From Gonatopus flavifemur (lineage: Eukaryota; Arthropoda; Insecta; Hymenoptera; Dryinidae), in NCBI GenBank assembly GCA_018340375.1, contig JAFFJZ010000004.1:24588001-24652000 (forward strand): a stretch of 64,000 nt of DNA, read 5' to 3'. Shown one piece after another: positions 1 through 8,682 of this stretch (position 1 is the stretch's first letter; each line of letters starts with the position of its first letter). The notes beneath the pieces were generated by a model. It saw only the letters and a list, made by a program, of their open reading frames with translations. It had not been told where the DNA came from and did no database searches. Both the position numbers and the translations under genes were made by a program.

Positions 1-1200
1 GGAGATAACTTTCCGAAGAAATCTCAAGATATCTCAAGACCCATTCAGATATCTTTAAGATATCTTGAGGACATTTTTTGTTTATTGGGTTGATCTTGTT
101 CTTTTCTCGATATGTACTTTTTTAATATACTTTCTCAACCTCAACAAATGTAAAAACAATAGGGAATTTGAATGGTGGTTCAAAACACTCATTAAGAAAA
201 ATTCATTTTTTTTTCAATAGTTTTTAGAGTATAATATCAAACACTTCGCTTGAGACCACTGATACAAATGAAGCATTGGGATTAGGGGTTCGTTTGCGAT
301 CACGTGGTACTCTTCGCGCTGGTGTGGGGTTGAAATCATATCTCGTCGACAGTTCACTGGACCACTAGGGAGATTTACTGATGAATCAGTAAAACATATT
401 TTTACTGGTCGAAACAGTGACATTTTCACTAATTCAGATGTAGAGAACAGAATTTGATCCATTTAAGAAATAATCCCTGGTGAAAATGAAGCGTTGAAGC
501 GCAACGAACACGCAAGCGAAGAGTCATCTAAACTTAACAAAGAGTCACCTGAAAGTGAACGTAATTTAGGAGGGAATTGGAACATTCCCACGTTTCATTT
601 GTTTCAATATCTACTTCCTCCGCTTCACCAGAGATTGTAGTAATTCTCTAGTTTTTTCAAGCGCCCGCCAGGCCTTTGCGAGGGATTTTTGAGGCCTGGC
701 AAGCTCTTGCGATTGCCTAGAGAATCACTAGACTGATTTCCACGGGGCCCCATATGAGCTTTATATGGGTGTCCTTGACTCAGAGAAATCAGGCTGAATA
801 TCAGCAACCCGACCGGCCCCTTAGTGACTAAGTTTAGGACATCCTAAGTTTGGATACCCAGTGTAAGCCCATACTGGGCCTATATTCAATACAGGATGCC
901 CGGAAAAGTTTCCACATGGGGTGTTTTTATGAATTTAATTCCGAACACTTTGTTGCAAAGAAGTATACTCAGATGGGAATTCTCGTATACTTCTTAGGAT
1001 TGCCAAAAATCCTAGATGAAAGTAGATCTCGGAATACCGTATCCACCAGTTTACTAACCAGACAGAACAATTTTCTTATTGCCTCAAAGATTTCCACTGG
1101 ATGTCTCAGAGATGACTTATGCCATGATATTCACTGTCTTTAAGATATCTCCGGATCAGGAATCTAAAAGATGCCTTCTGTAATAAAACATGGATATAAC
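1..1200. other. Non-coding stretch rich in short inverted repeats
   Basis: No recognisable gene. Several perfect short inverted repeats are visible: CTCAAGATATCT near 24-35 against AGATATCTTGAG near 58-76; GCCAGGCCT/AGGCCTGGC around 667-703; CCCAGT/ACTGGG around 859-884; an 11-bp pair AAGAAGTATAC (958-968) and GTATACTTCTT (985-995); and TAGGAT/ATCCTA (995-1013). A plus-strand frame from about 272 to 457 is open for 61 codons and reads like a protein remnant, but it has no start and no homology I recognise. The stretch could be a decayed element; that is inference. Confidence 0.4.
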
Positions 1201-1390
1201 CCCTCCCCCAGGCGCGAATTCAGAGGGGGGGCGGTAGGGGCAATAACCCCTCCCAAGCCAATCAAATATGTTCCGGCAATGGGGAGTTTTTGTATTCCTA
1301 CGATCTTTATTTTTCTCAAAGTTCAAATAAGTACTTTTCGCCTCCCCCCCCCCCCCAAGACAGATCTCTGGGTCCGCCCCTGCCCTCCCC
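1201..1390. mobile_element. hAT-like MITE with 8-bp target duplication
   Basis: A 174-bp element occupies 1209-1382. Its left end reads CAGGCGCGAATTCAGAG, and the reverse complement of its right end reads CAGGGGCGGACCCAGAG, 13 of 17 positions identical. Both ends run inward into G- or C-rich tracts. The same octamer CCCTCCCC flanks it on both sides (1201-1208 and 1383-1390), the target-duplication length of hAT transposons; a CAGGGGCGGA-type terminus is also familiar for that superfamily. It has no coding capacity. The C-rich target makes a chance match somewhat easier, so superfamily assignment is probable rather than certain. Confidence 0.65.
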
Positions 1391-1818
1391 TCCTCTCTAC
1401 CCCCTTCGCCGTTATTCGGAAGGGGGATTCAATTGAAGTAATGATATTATTCTATACAGTGGGAATTATTGCGATATAACGGGACGGTGTCGACAGATTT
1501 ATTTAGGGCGATTTGAGGGAAAAATGGACTTTCTGATTCGCTTCAAGCTATATCAAGGAGGGGAGGGGGTATATTTTTCTCCAATAAAAACCTCAATATA
1601 ATACCACAAACCAAAAATCAGCTTGATCGGACAATAATCGAGCGAACTCGAATATTTTGAAATATCCTTGAATTTTCGATGAAATTCAAAAACTTTAAAC
1701 GAAATGCGCGAGTTGAAGATCTTATCCGATTTCAAAATTTTTTTTTTTCCTGAGTTCGTCTTGAAGAGTAGCAACTTTTCCGCACTATTACGATTCGATT
1801 CAGAGACTTTTTTGTTTT
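1391..1818. other. No gene seen; 3' flank of gag-protease block
   Basis: C-rich then AT-rich sequence with no credible frame. It lies directly 3' of the minus-strand protease, where reverse transcriptase would be expected in a full Ty3/gypsy element, but no RT motif is present on either strand. Confidence 0.5.
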
Positions 1819-2280
1819 TTACTCCACCCTAATATACACACCATTGGCCATGTCTATTCGCGATATATATCCTTCGTCATAATCTGTATTTTTTAATTGA
1901 ATTTTAATGATTTGTTGAGTGCGAGGATAGATCATGTATGTTTGAGCGGTTTGAATGAAGGGTATTTTTAATTCGTTCAATTCTAAGCAATTTTCTTCCC
2001 AAATAATTCTTGTTTTTCGTTTCGGTAGAAAAGGTACTCCGATTATACCGTCGTTTCCAATAGGAAAGTCATCGGGTACTACGTGAAAGTTCGTTACATA
2101 TCCAATAAATTTCATATCGAATTTCCCTATGGTAGGGACCGTTTCTGGAGAAATTCTGGATAAGTGGAGGACTTCCTCGGTATTTATGAGAGTGAGGTCT
2201 TTTATTACATTTTCTTCAATTAAACATACTCCTGCTCCCGAATCTAATAAGAAGGTGACGATTCGCGAACCTATTTTCAC
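1819..2280 (-). CDS. Retropepsin-like aspartic protease of a gypsy-like element
   Basis: Encodes about 153 residues with the retropepsin active-site motif LLDSGAG near residues 11-17 and a second hydrophobic GIIGVPFL segment near residues 98-105, as in retrotransposon proteases that process Gag. The frame is open upstream of the given Met and overlaps the end of gag in the -1 frame, so expression is probably as a gag-pro fusion by -1 frameshifting, as in gypsy elements. A stop closes it after the protease. The RT, RNase H and integrase that normally follow in pol are absent. Either the element was truncated or this is a stand-alone gag-pro; the sequence does not decide. Confidence 0.7.
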   Translation of the reverse strand: MKIGSRIVTFLLDSGAGVCLIEENVIKDLTLINTEEVLHLSRISPETVPTIGKFDMKFIGYVTNFHVVPDDFPIGNDGIIGVPFLPKRKTRIIWEENCLELNELKIPFIQTAQTYMIYPRTQQIIKIQLKNTDYDEGYISRIDMANGVYIRVE

Positions 2281-2309
2281 TTTGATAGCTGGGGAGTGTT
2301 GTTCTAAGG

Positions 2310-4283
2310 CTAGTTTGAAATTGGCTGTTCCACAATGTCTTCTGCGTGGATCATCGCGTAGTGAACATTCTGATGCGGACGCGTGGTGTTTGAATTGTGA
2401 GAAGGAATTTGGTTTCGATTTCCAGCCTCCCTCTGAGGGAGGCTCTGGGAGTTTCCCGAGCTCCTTATATTTTGAGCGTCTCTTCGGACACTACATTCGT
2501 CAATTGTGTGAGAATTATTCTTACAGGAGGGGCAAAATTTTCCACTAGTATTTGGTGATTTTAATTTAAAACAAGTTTCCATGGAGTGACCCATTCTCTT
2601 GCAGAATCGACATTGCATCGTGTTTCTCGTATTTCGTGTGATAATCTCTGGACAATTTTTTGCTTCATGTCCTTTTCTTTCGCAATATTGACATGAAGTA
2701 GAATTTCTCCATTCTTTAGCAAAATGTCCCATTTGGTTACATTTTGGACATGGTCTATGCAAAGGGCAACGTTCAGTTGTATGATCAATTGAATTACATT
2801 TCTGGCATCTTCTCGGCTGCACCGCTCGGATAGGTGCATAATATCTACACTCGTCCGCTCGATGTCCGATTTTCTTACAAATTTGACAGGTGTCTGCGTT
2901 CCTTCGGACAGAATCTCGACATTCCCGTGCGGTATGTCCTCGTTTGTTGCAATTTGTGCATCTCGAGGCGTCACGACTTCTACATACGTTGGCTTCGTGT
3001 CCATATTTTTTGCATATTTGACACTGTAGTTGAGTGTTATCATTTGATTTCCTGTATTCATTACATTGAATCGCAGTATGACCGTCACGACTACAAATTT
3101 GATATCGCGTAAATTTTTCATTTTTGTCTCTGTTCAAAATCGGACAATCATCTGATTTGTGTCCGAATTTATCACGGAGTACACATTCTTCTTCTTTGAG
3201 TGATAGAGTTCTTAATTGTTTTTGAACTGCAATTCCTTTTTCAAGGGCTTTTGGTCCGGCGACGTTGAGATTTTCTCTTTCAGTCATCAGAGCGAAGATT
3301 TCTTGTTTCAACCCTCGCACGAAAGGTTTACAGACGGCGGTTGCAAATTCTTCTGTTTTTTCAGCAGATATAGCGTTGTCATTTTCATTTTTATACGCTT
3401 CTATTATTCTCGAACCCAATTTCCTAGTTCGACTGAAATAAGAAGCTGCATCTTCGTGTGTTTTTTGACATAGAGTTCCCAATTTGCCAATGAGTTCTAT
3501 ACTCGGTTCACGGGTGGGATAAATTCCTTTCAATACGTTGAGTAATTCCTCGATCGTCACAGGATTTGGACTGCGAACAATATGTAATGCTCCATCTGTT
3601 AATTTTGAGCCAATCAATGTGGTTAGATTTCTCTCCATTGCAGGATTGATGAGTAATCTTGCATCATTGCAGGCGGCAGCGAACTCGCTGAAGTTACATC
3701 CATCTCGAGTTCCAGAGAAGAGAGGGATCAACGATACCGCGTTTTGAATTTTAATATACTGGTCTCCCATTTTGTCTGGTGAATTTGTAGTCCTTTGGAG
3801 TACAATAAGTTTTCCTTGACGTTTTTTTGCAGTTTTCACAACAATTTTCCTTGTAGTATTTCTGATAAGTCGCTTTATAGTTCCTTTGGTGATTCCCCTA
3901 GTGAGTTTTCTTATAGATCGTTCATTAGGTTTTTCGATTTCTTCCTTAGTTTTTTCAGTCTCTAAGAACGTAGAGATTGAATTTACATTGGTTCCACCAG
4001 TAGCTTCGTTTTCTTTGAGAAGAGTACTACTTAGAAACTGGTTTGGTATTTCTTTTTCGTTCTCGATAGAAGTTCCACTCAATTGGCCAGCGAGAATTGT
4101 ATTTTCAAAATCGCTTCCGTTCGAACTATCTTCTTCCTTTTTGTTTGCAGTTTTGTTCTCGGTAGTTCCTTTTTTTTCTGGAGTATGCGCGTGTTTGCAA
4201 GATGATGAAAGAGGGTCTTCAATATTGTCAAACTCGTCTTTCTTCTCTCCTCCTTCTATTGGGTCTAAGGTTTTTTGGTTCAA
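2310..4283 (-). CDS. Gag-like protein with ten CCHC zinc-knuckle positions
   Basis: An uninterrupted 657-codon frame. The N-terminal ~165 residues are low-complexity, rich in Lys, Glu and Ser. Residues ~170-365 resemble the Ty3/gypsy Gag capsid region, starting near SLIPLFSGTRDG. Residues ~367-597 carry ten spaced copies of C-X2-C-X4-H-X4-C, the nucleic-acid-binding knuckle of nucleocapsid. Seven are intact. Three each lack one ligand: the first has Arg for the second Cys, the second has Tyr for the first Cys, the seventh has Trp for the last Cys. One or two knuckles are usual for Gag, so ten is exceptional and resembles CNBP-like proteins. The protease frame follows at -1. Retention of a long open frame beside decayed neighbours could mean recent insertion or co-option. 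Confidence 0.75.
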   Translation of the reverse strand: MNQKTLDPIEGGEKKDEFDNIEDPLSSSCKHAHTPEKKGTTENKTANKKEEDSSNGSDFENTILAGQLSGTSIENEKEIPNQFLSSTLLKENEATGGTNVNSISTFLETEKTKEEIEKPNERSIRKLTRGITKGTIKRLIRNTTRKIVVKTAKKRQGKLIVLQRTTNSPDKMGDQYIKIQNAVSLIPLFSGTRDGCNFSEFAAACNDARLLINPAMERNLTTLIGSKLTDGALHIVRSPNPVTIEELLNVLKGIYPTREPSIELIGKLGTLCQKTHEDAASYFSRTRKLGSRIIEAYKNENDNAISAEKTEEFATAVCKPFVRGLKQEIFALMTERENLNVAGPKALEKGIAVQKQLRTLSLKEEECVLRDKFGHKSDDCPILNRDKNEKFTRYQICSRDGHTAIQCNEYRKSNDNTQLQCQICKKYGHEANVCRSRDASRCTNCNKRGHTARECRDSVRRNADTCQICKKIGHRADECRYYAPIRAVQPRRCQKCNSIDHTTERCPLHRPCPKCNQMGHFAKEWRNSTSCQYCERKGHEAKNCPEIITRNTRNTMQCRFCKRMGHSMETCFKLKSPNTSGKFCPSCKNNSHTIDECSVRRDAQNIRSSGNSQSLPQREAGNRNQIPSHNSNTTRPHQNVHYAMIHAEDIVEQPISN

Positions 4284-5029
4284 AGATTAATGCCTGACAT
4301 TTACCTTGTTCAAGGTGAAGAAAAGAGAATTTATAATCCTTTGTTAATGGAATTGTTTATTCGCGATAGCTCGGTTGTTTGCGAAGAGATTTATTTATTT
4401 GAGAAATTCGATTGGTTCCTTGTTAAGGGATCGCGTTAGTCTAGTGTTATCTAGTAAGTTACTAGATTTTACTTGATTACCAAATCGTAATTGGTTTATC
4501 CTCCAAAATATGTGCATATATATATATGCGTAATCATTTACCGTTTCGTATTATTCACTCTTTATTCTCAGCACACAAGCGAAATATTAGCATTCAACAC
4601 TTCAAAATTGTTCGGAATACTCATCAATAATTCCTCGTAATGTGATTGACTTTTCGCTAGCAATTTACTGGATTTTCCAAGACGCGTGGACACGTAACGC
4701 AATGCGAACGCACCACTCTTGAACACGTGCGTTCTCAAGTCTCGTGGACTCGGAAAGCAGACGAAAACAAACTGGCAGCGTCTATTGTTTAGACACGTGA
4801 AACAAACCGGCAACGTAACCGCGTATCAAAATATTGATATCGAGGATCGCGAATGATGAAATGTGTTAAAAGTGAGTGTGTTTCAACCTAAAAGTACAAC
4901 GATTCCAGGGTTACATCACAGGACCGTGTTTTTCGTCGCAAGGCAGCTGACATCAGATAAGTATCAGAATTTTTGAAAATGATAATAAGAACTATTTCTT
5001 TGTTTGAAAATTTTGAACTCTTTTCACAG
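4284..5029. other. Region between gag start and spliced unit; weak promoter-like signal
   Basis: No gene. Upstream of gag on the minus strand I find no clear LTR or primer-binding site. On the plus strand an alternating TA tract (4515-4528) and an Inr-like TCAGCAC near 4568 lie about 45 bp apart, too far for a standard TATA/Inr pair. A GTGAGTGTG donor-like site occurs near 4871 and could end a first exon of the unit downstream. Confidence 0.25.
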
Positions 5030-5100
5030 CAACTCGGACGCAGGAAGGATGTCGAGGTACTTCAATGTTTTGAGAAAATCTTCTACTTGCCTCAAATCCA
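5030..5100 (+). other. Exon of an unknown spliced transcript (small ORF start)
   Basis: Bounded by a strong acceptor (pyrimidine-rich CTCTTTTCACAG ending at 5029) and a consensus donor (GTAAGTTC from 5101). An ATG at 5049 opens a frame of 17 codons plus one base. Joined to the next exon it continues in frame to a 54-residue, strongly basic peptide. Whether this peptide is made is unknown; the transcript could equally be a long non-coding RNA with a small ORF. Confidence 0.45.
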
Positions 5101-5430
5101 GTAAGTTCAACTAAAAACAGTATACAAGGTGAGTATTGATATGCATGTAAAACTATCAAATAGACTCCAACGTTGAATTTTTCAAAGAATTTACCAACTA
5201 TGTATTTCATTAAAATCAAAAATTTCATTCCACTATTGATAAAAATGTGAAGAATTCATTTCACGATAGTAGTTGTATACGCAATACTCTCATTTAATGG
5301 TATTGCGAGTATAGAAAAGGTAGTGTAGTAGAATCTCATGAATTGTGTACACTCACCTTCACTTAAAAACCATCTTTCGTCAACTAATATATCAATGCAA
5401 TGTAATACAATGTATGTTTATCGTCCACAG

Positions 5431-5611
5431 CATTTAGGATCAGAATACCAAAGAGCCAGAGGACAATTGGTGAAGAAACGTCCAAGAACAGGGTCGTTCA
5501 AGATGAGAGACGACTAAAGCGCATCAGAAATATGAAGTTCTAGATGTCTAGCGACAAGTATAGAAGGAATTTCTGGTTATCCGTCCACAATCCAAGTTAC
5601 ATATTCTTATC
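5431..5611 (+). other. Second exon of the same spliced unit (small basic ORF ends here)
   Basis: The acceptor is ATCGTCCACAG (ends 5430) and the donor is GTAAGTCAAC (from 5612). The frame entering from the exon at 5030 stays open for 37 more codons and stops at a TAG near 5542-5544. A second short frame starts immediately after it. The peptide is rich in Arg and Lys, with no family I recognise. The intron before it is 330 nt. Confidence 0.45.
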
Positions 5612-5962
5612 GTAAGTCAACTTCCATCAGGATGACCTTCGGAGGAGGAATTTAGTCTAAATTCATTCAAGAACATTCAAAATCTATGTTATTGGTAACG
5701 ATAAGGGTTTGAAAATGGTGAGAATAAGGAATGAATTATCTATTTATGTCTTGTTACAAGGTATTTAGTTTTTGAGAATGATTTCATTTAGTTTAGTTTC
5801 ATGTGTTGTTGTTTATACACATGTACTTGAACAAGAGGTTCAAGACGATGATTTTTCTGATGGAATTTGAGTAGTTGAACTTTTTATAAATGTTGTTTAT
5901 ATAAGTTTTTCAAAAGTATTCACGGTTTTTAAACAGGTTTTACTCATACATTCTCCTTACAG

Positions 5963-6250
5963 GGTTCCGTCAAGCTCACGATAACTCTTTGGTACCTTGG
6001 AAGTACTATATCAGAGGTTATCGAGCATCAGGGAAAGATTTTAATTCAGATTGGCTTCGGATAGGAGTAAACTCTCTATCTCCTTCAGCGCACTTCCTGT
6101 TCTAGGTTCAGGAACACTAAAGTTTCTATCCTACAAGATGGAAAAGTGCACGTTATTCCAGGAGGATTATTCTGTTGACGCTAAGTGCTTCAAAAACAAC
6201 AGCAAAAGTGTATCGGAGTGTTAATTTGAAAAGAAAATCCAGTGATCTGT
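5963..6250 (+). other. Probable third exon of the spliced unit
   Basis: It begins after the strong acceptor CATTCTCCTTACAG (ends 5962), making a 351-nt intron with the donor at 5612. No further clear donor is seen, and no poly(A) signal is certain; the end at ~6250 is arbitrary. The second small frame of the previous exon would end six codons into this exon. Confidence 0.35.
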
Positions 6251-6339
6251 GCTTCGAGTGAAATGTGGTTTGTGATTGTGAAGTAACGAATAGTGGGAAT
6301 CATTTAGGAGTGAGATTTCTCTTCGAACTTGTAGCTTAT

Positions 6340-6960
6340 GTGACGAAATCGTTTTTTTTTATTATTTCTTATACTTATGTGAACGTCTCATATCTATGTT
6401 TCACACATAAATACCATGCTCGATATGTATATTCGTGCGTATATCTCACATGCATATTTTATGCATGATTATCCCATGAGTATTCCATATTATATCATAT
6501 ATGCATATTCATGTAAGTATCTCATATATGAGTATTCGATGTAATATTCAATATGCATGTTCATGTGAACATCCTACATGCATTCCATATAATATCCTAT
6601 ATGTGTATTCATATGAGTGTCTTATACATGAATATTCTATGGATCTCGTGTGCATGTTTTATGTACAATGTCCAATAAGCATATTCATGTGAATATCTTG
6701 CATGCACTGCATGTAGTATTCAATATGCATATTGTTACGAATATATCGTACATAAATATTCTATATAATGTTCAAAATATATATATATTCATACAAATAT
6801 CTCGTATGTGTATTCATAATATTCAATGTGCATACTCATGTGAATGCCTCCTGCATGAATGTCTTATATAATATTCAATGTGCATATTTATACAAGTATC
6901 TCGTATGCTTATGTTCTTATTCCCTTTATTATATGCATGTGATTGAACATTCTATATAAC
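6340..6960. repeat. Degenerate AT-rich minisatellite, ~50-bp period
   Basis: Diverged units with the theme ATGCATATTCATGTGAATAT recur near 6499, 6550, 6600, 6677, 6726, 6780, 6829 and 6880, mostly 49-51 bp apart. Several small plus-strand ORFs rich in His, Tyr and Ile are by-products of this repeat and should not be called genes. Confidence 0.7.
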
Positions 6961-7274
6961 ATCATCTAAATTAAGCATTAAATATCAAGAAACTAAAAGA
7001 ATTTTCAATCAGAAATCAAAGATCCAAATTCATATGAAGGCATACTTCGATTATATGTTTCAAGATTCAATTCGTAATTTTGTACAAATATCATGGTAAG
7101 AGAAATGCACTGTAACTCCATAGATATCTTTTCAACATGATCGACGCAAGTTAGAACGTGTCCACCATAGAGTCGCAATGCGTCATGAGTTCACTAAGCG
7201 AACCTATTATCTATAATGCCAAAGTGCATTTTTCTAATCTACCAAAACAAGTCCACCATGATGGATTTTCATGG

Positions 7275-7309
7275 TATAAAAACCCATGCATTGGGCCTAA
7301 AAGTCAGTC
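7275..7309 (+). promoter_or_regulatory. TATA box plus initiator core promoter
   Basis: TATAAAAA at 7275-7282 is followed by TCAGTC at 7304-7309. The A of the initiator (7306) lies 31 bp from the first T of the TATA box, the canonical arthropod RNA polymerase II spacing. Transcription rightward would include the tandem stem-loops at 7.66-7.88 kb and the ORFs at 8.0-8.7 kb. A donor-like GTAAGTTATT lies near 7538. The promoter could also be that of an old LTR, since such TATA/Inr pairs are typical there. Confidence 0.5.
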
Positions 7310-7657
7310 TCTGCTCCAGCTATCAACTCGTCGCTCAACTTCTAACTTCGTGTTCAAATTCAAAGTGTTTTCAATTCAAAGTGTTTAAAATTATTTCAAT
7401 GCAAGGTGTTTCAAGTTATTTCGATCTGAAGTGTTTGAGTCTTCAAGTGTTCCAGTTTTAAGTATATTTACGAACTTTATTAAGTTTCAAACCTCATTCA
7501 ACTTTCTGTGCTTCATCATTTTGGGAACTTTTACTCTCGTAAGTTATTCGTTAAACTTGTGAATAGCTGCACTAAAAGTTCATTCCAGATGAATATTCGT
7601 ATACATATGTGCATATACTGACCTCCGATTTTCACCCAAGTGTCAAAGATTAATGGT

Positions 7658-7880
7658 TCGTGGGAAACATCATTGGTTGAGAATTTCACAAACATTAATT
7701 GGAGACAGTTAAATTACCCTTTGTGAAAAACATCATTGGTTGAGGATTTCACATGCATCAATAAATTTATTCAATTGATATTTGTGGGAAACATCATTGG
7801 TTGAGAATCCCACAAGTATTAATGAATTTGTTTATGTTGATTGTTTATGGAAAACATCATTGGTTGAGGATTCCATAAAT
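7658..7880 (+). repeat. Four tandem stem-loops with constant loop and covarying stems
   Basis: Four copies, spaced 63, 61 and 63 bp, each have an identical-length 18-nt loop AACATCATTGGTTGAGRA (starts 7666, 7729, 7790, 7853). It is flanked by stems that pair but differ: GTGGGA/TTTCAC (7660-7665/7684-7689, two G-U pairs), TGTGAAA/TTTCACA (7722-7728/7747-7753), TTGTGGGA/TCCCACAA (7782-7789/7808-7815) and TTTATGGAA/TTCCATAAA (7844-7852/7871-7879). Sequence between the hairpins is much less alike. Compensatory changes point to selection for the hairpin, as RNA or as extruded DNA. I know no family with this loop. Confidence 0.75.
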
Positions 7881-7998
7881 AATCATAATATTCCAAATTT
7901 TACACTTGTAATAGATCATTTTTCTTGCAAGTTTAAATTGGAAGACCCGATAACCCTGATATTATAAGATGAGGTCAATATATGTACACTAGTGAAAT

Positions 7999-8364
7999 AT
8001 GACTGACATAGAACAAAAAATAAATTATTTAAAAGGTGTTATTGAAATAAAATAGAAAGTCCTACTAGAAAACAAATTAGATTCAAAGAAGCAATTTAAC
8101 GTGTGGAAGAATTTGAAGCAGGCACAAGAGAAATTAAATGAACTATTAATAGAAAAAGAGAGTGAGAATTCAAAACCCATTGATAAACAGGAATCAATAG
8201 TCAAATGCAGGAATTGTGAAATCAATAAAGTTGAATTCTTTAATTGCAAACGTTGTGTGAAACATCTGGATAAATATATCCAACTCCATAGTGATGAATT
8301 AGAACAAAGAGATCTGACCTATGAGGAATTGATGTACATTTACGTGAATAAAGCCCTGTTTTGA
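7999..8364 (+). pseudogene. Small unknown protein frame with CX2C-X9-CX2C, one in-frame TAG
   Basis: A frame starts at the ATG at 7999, is interrupted by a single TAG at 8053-8055 (codon 19), then runs open to a TGA at 8362-8364, about 121 residues in all. The middle part is Lys/Glu/Leu-rich and coiled-coil-like. The C-terminal half has CRNC-X9-CKRC, a zinc-ribbon-like set of four cysteines, followed by His residues. Whether TAG is a knock-out, a readthrough site or removed by splicing is unknown. A downstream GTG or other codon cannot normally start a eukaryotic protein, so as written the intact part is probably not translated alone. No family recognised. Confidence 0.4.
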
Positions 8365-8388
8365 ATTCTCTCTTCCAATTATTCCTCC

Positions 8389-8682
8389 ATGTCGGATTTA
8401 GAGATATTCAGGAGATTTATCTTTGTAAATGGAAAAATTAAATTCAACCAAAACCTATTGAAGGAAAATAAATTAGACAACCAAACATTGTACAATATTC
8501 GCCTATCGCTCGAGAGAAATATCTCCAGATCCAACAGACTCCAAGAGTATTTATATTCAAAAATTGAGAAGTTGGTGAACTACCGAATTAAGTTCATCAA
8601 AAGGTTCAACCAAATCAATTGTTTAGCTGCAATAGATTTCCCAGAAGTCGAAACATATTCTCGTCCCTGTAATACTAAATGA
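8389..8682 (+). CDS. Unknown 97-residue protein, same frame as preceding ORF
   Basis: Starts with ATG at 8389 and is open for 97 codons. It lies in the same reading frame as the preceding interrupted ORF, separated only by its TGA and eight sense codons, so the two may once have been one ~230-residue protein. Composition is helical and basic (many Asn, Arg, Lys and Leu), with no signal peptide or membrane segment. No homology recognised. It may be a decayed gene of an old mobile element or virus-like insertion, but that is a guess. Confidence 0.4.
   Translation: MSDLEIFRRFIFVNGKIKFNQNLLKENKLDNQTLYNIRLSLERNISRSNRLQEYLYSKIEKLVNYRIKFIKRFNQINCLAAIDFPEVETYSRPCNTK

Noticed and set aside
2561..3121. 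186-residue minus-strand ORF inside gag
   Set aside because: Out-of-frame shadow of the gag zinc-knuckle region.
6265..6959. Four small overlapping plus-strand ORFs
   Set aside because: Created by the ~50-bp AT-rich minisatellite; no coding features.
7658..7880. CRISPR-like array of short repeats
   Set aside because: Only four units, the repeat is a hairpin with variable stems, there are no cas genes, and the setting is eukaryotic.
7658..7880. tRNA or SINE origin of the tandem stem-loops (GGTTGAGAATCC resembles a box B)
   Set aside because: No box A at the right distance and no cloverleaf; the fixed 18-nt loop with variable stem is unlike a tRNA T-arm.
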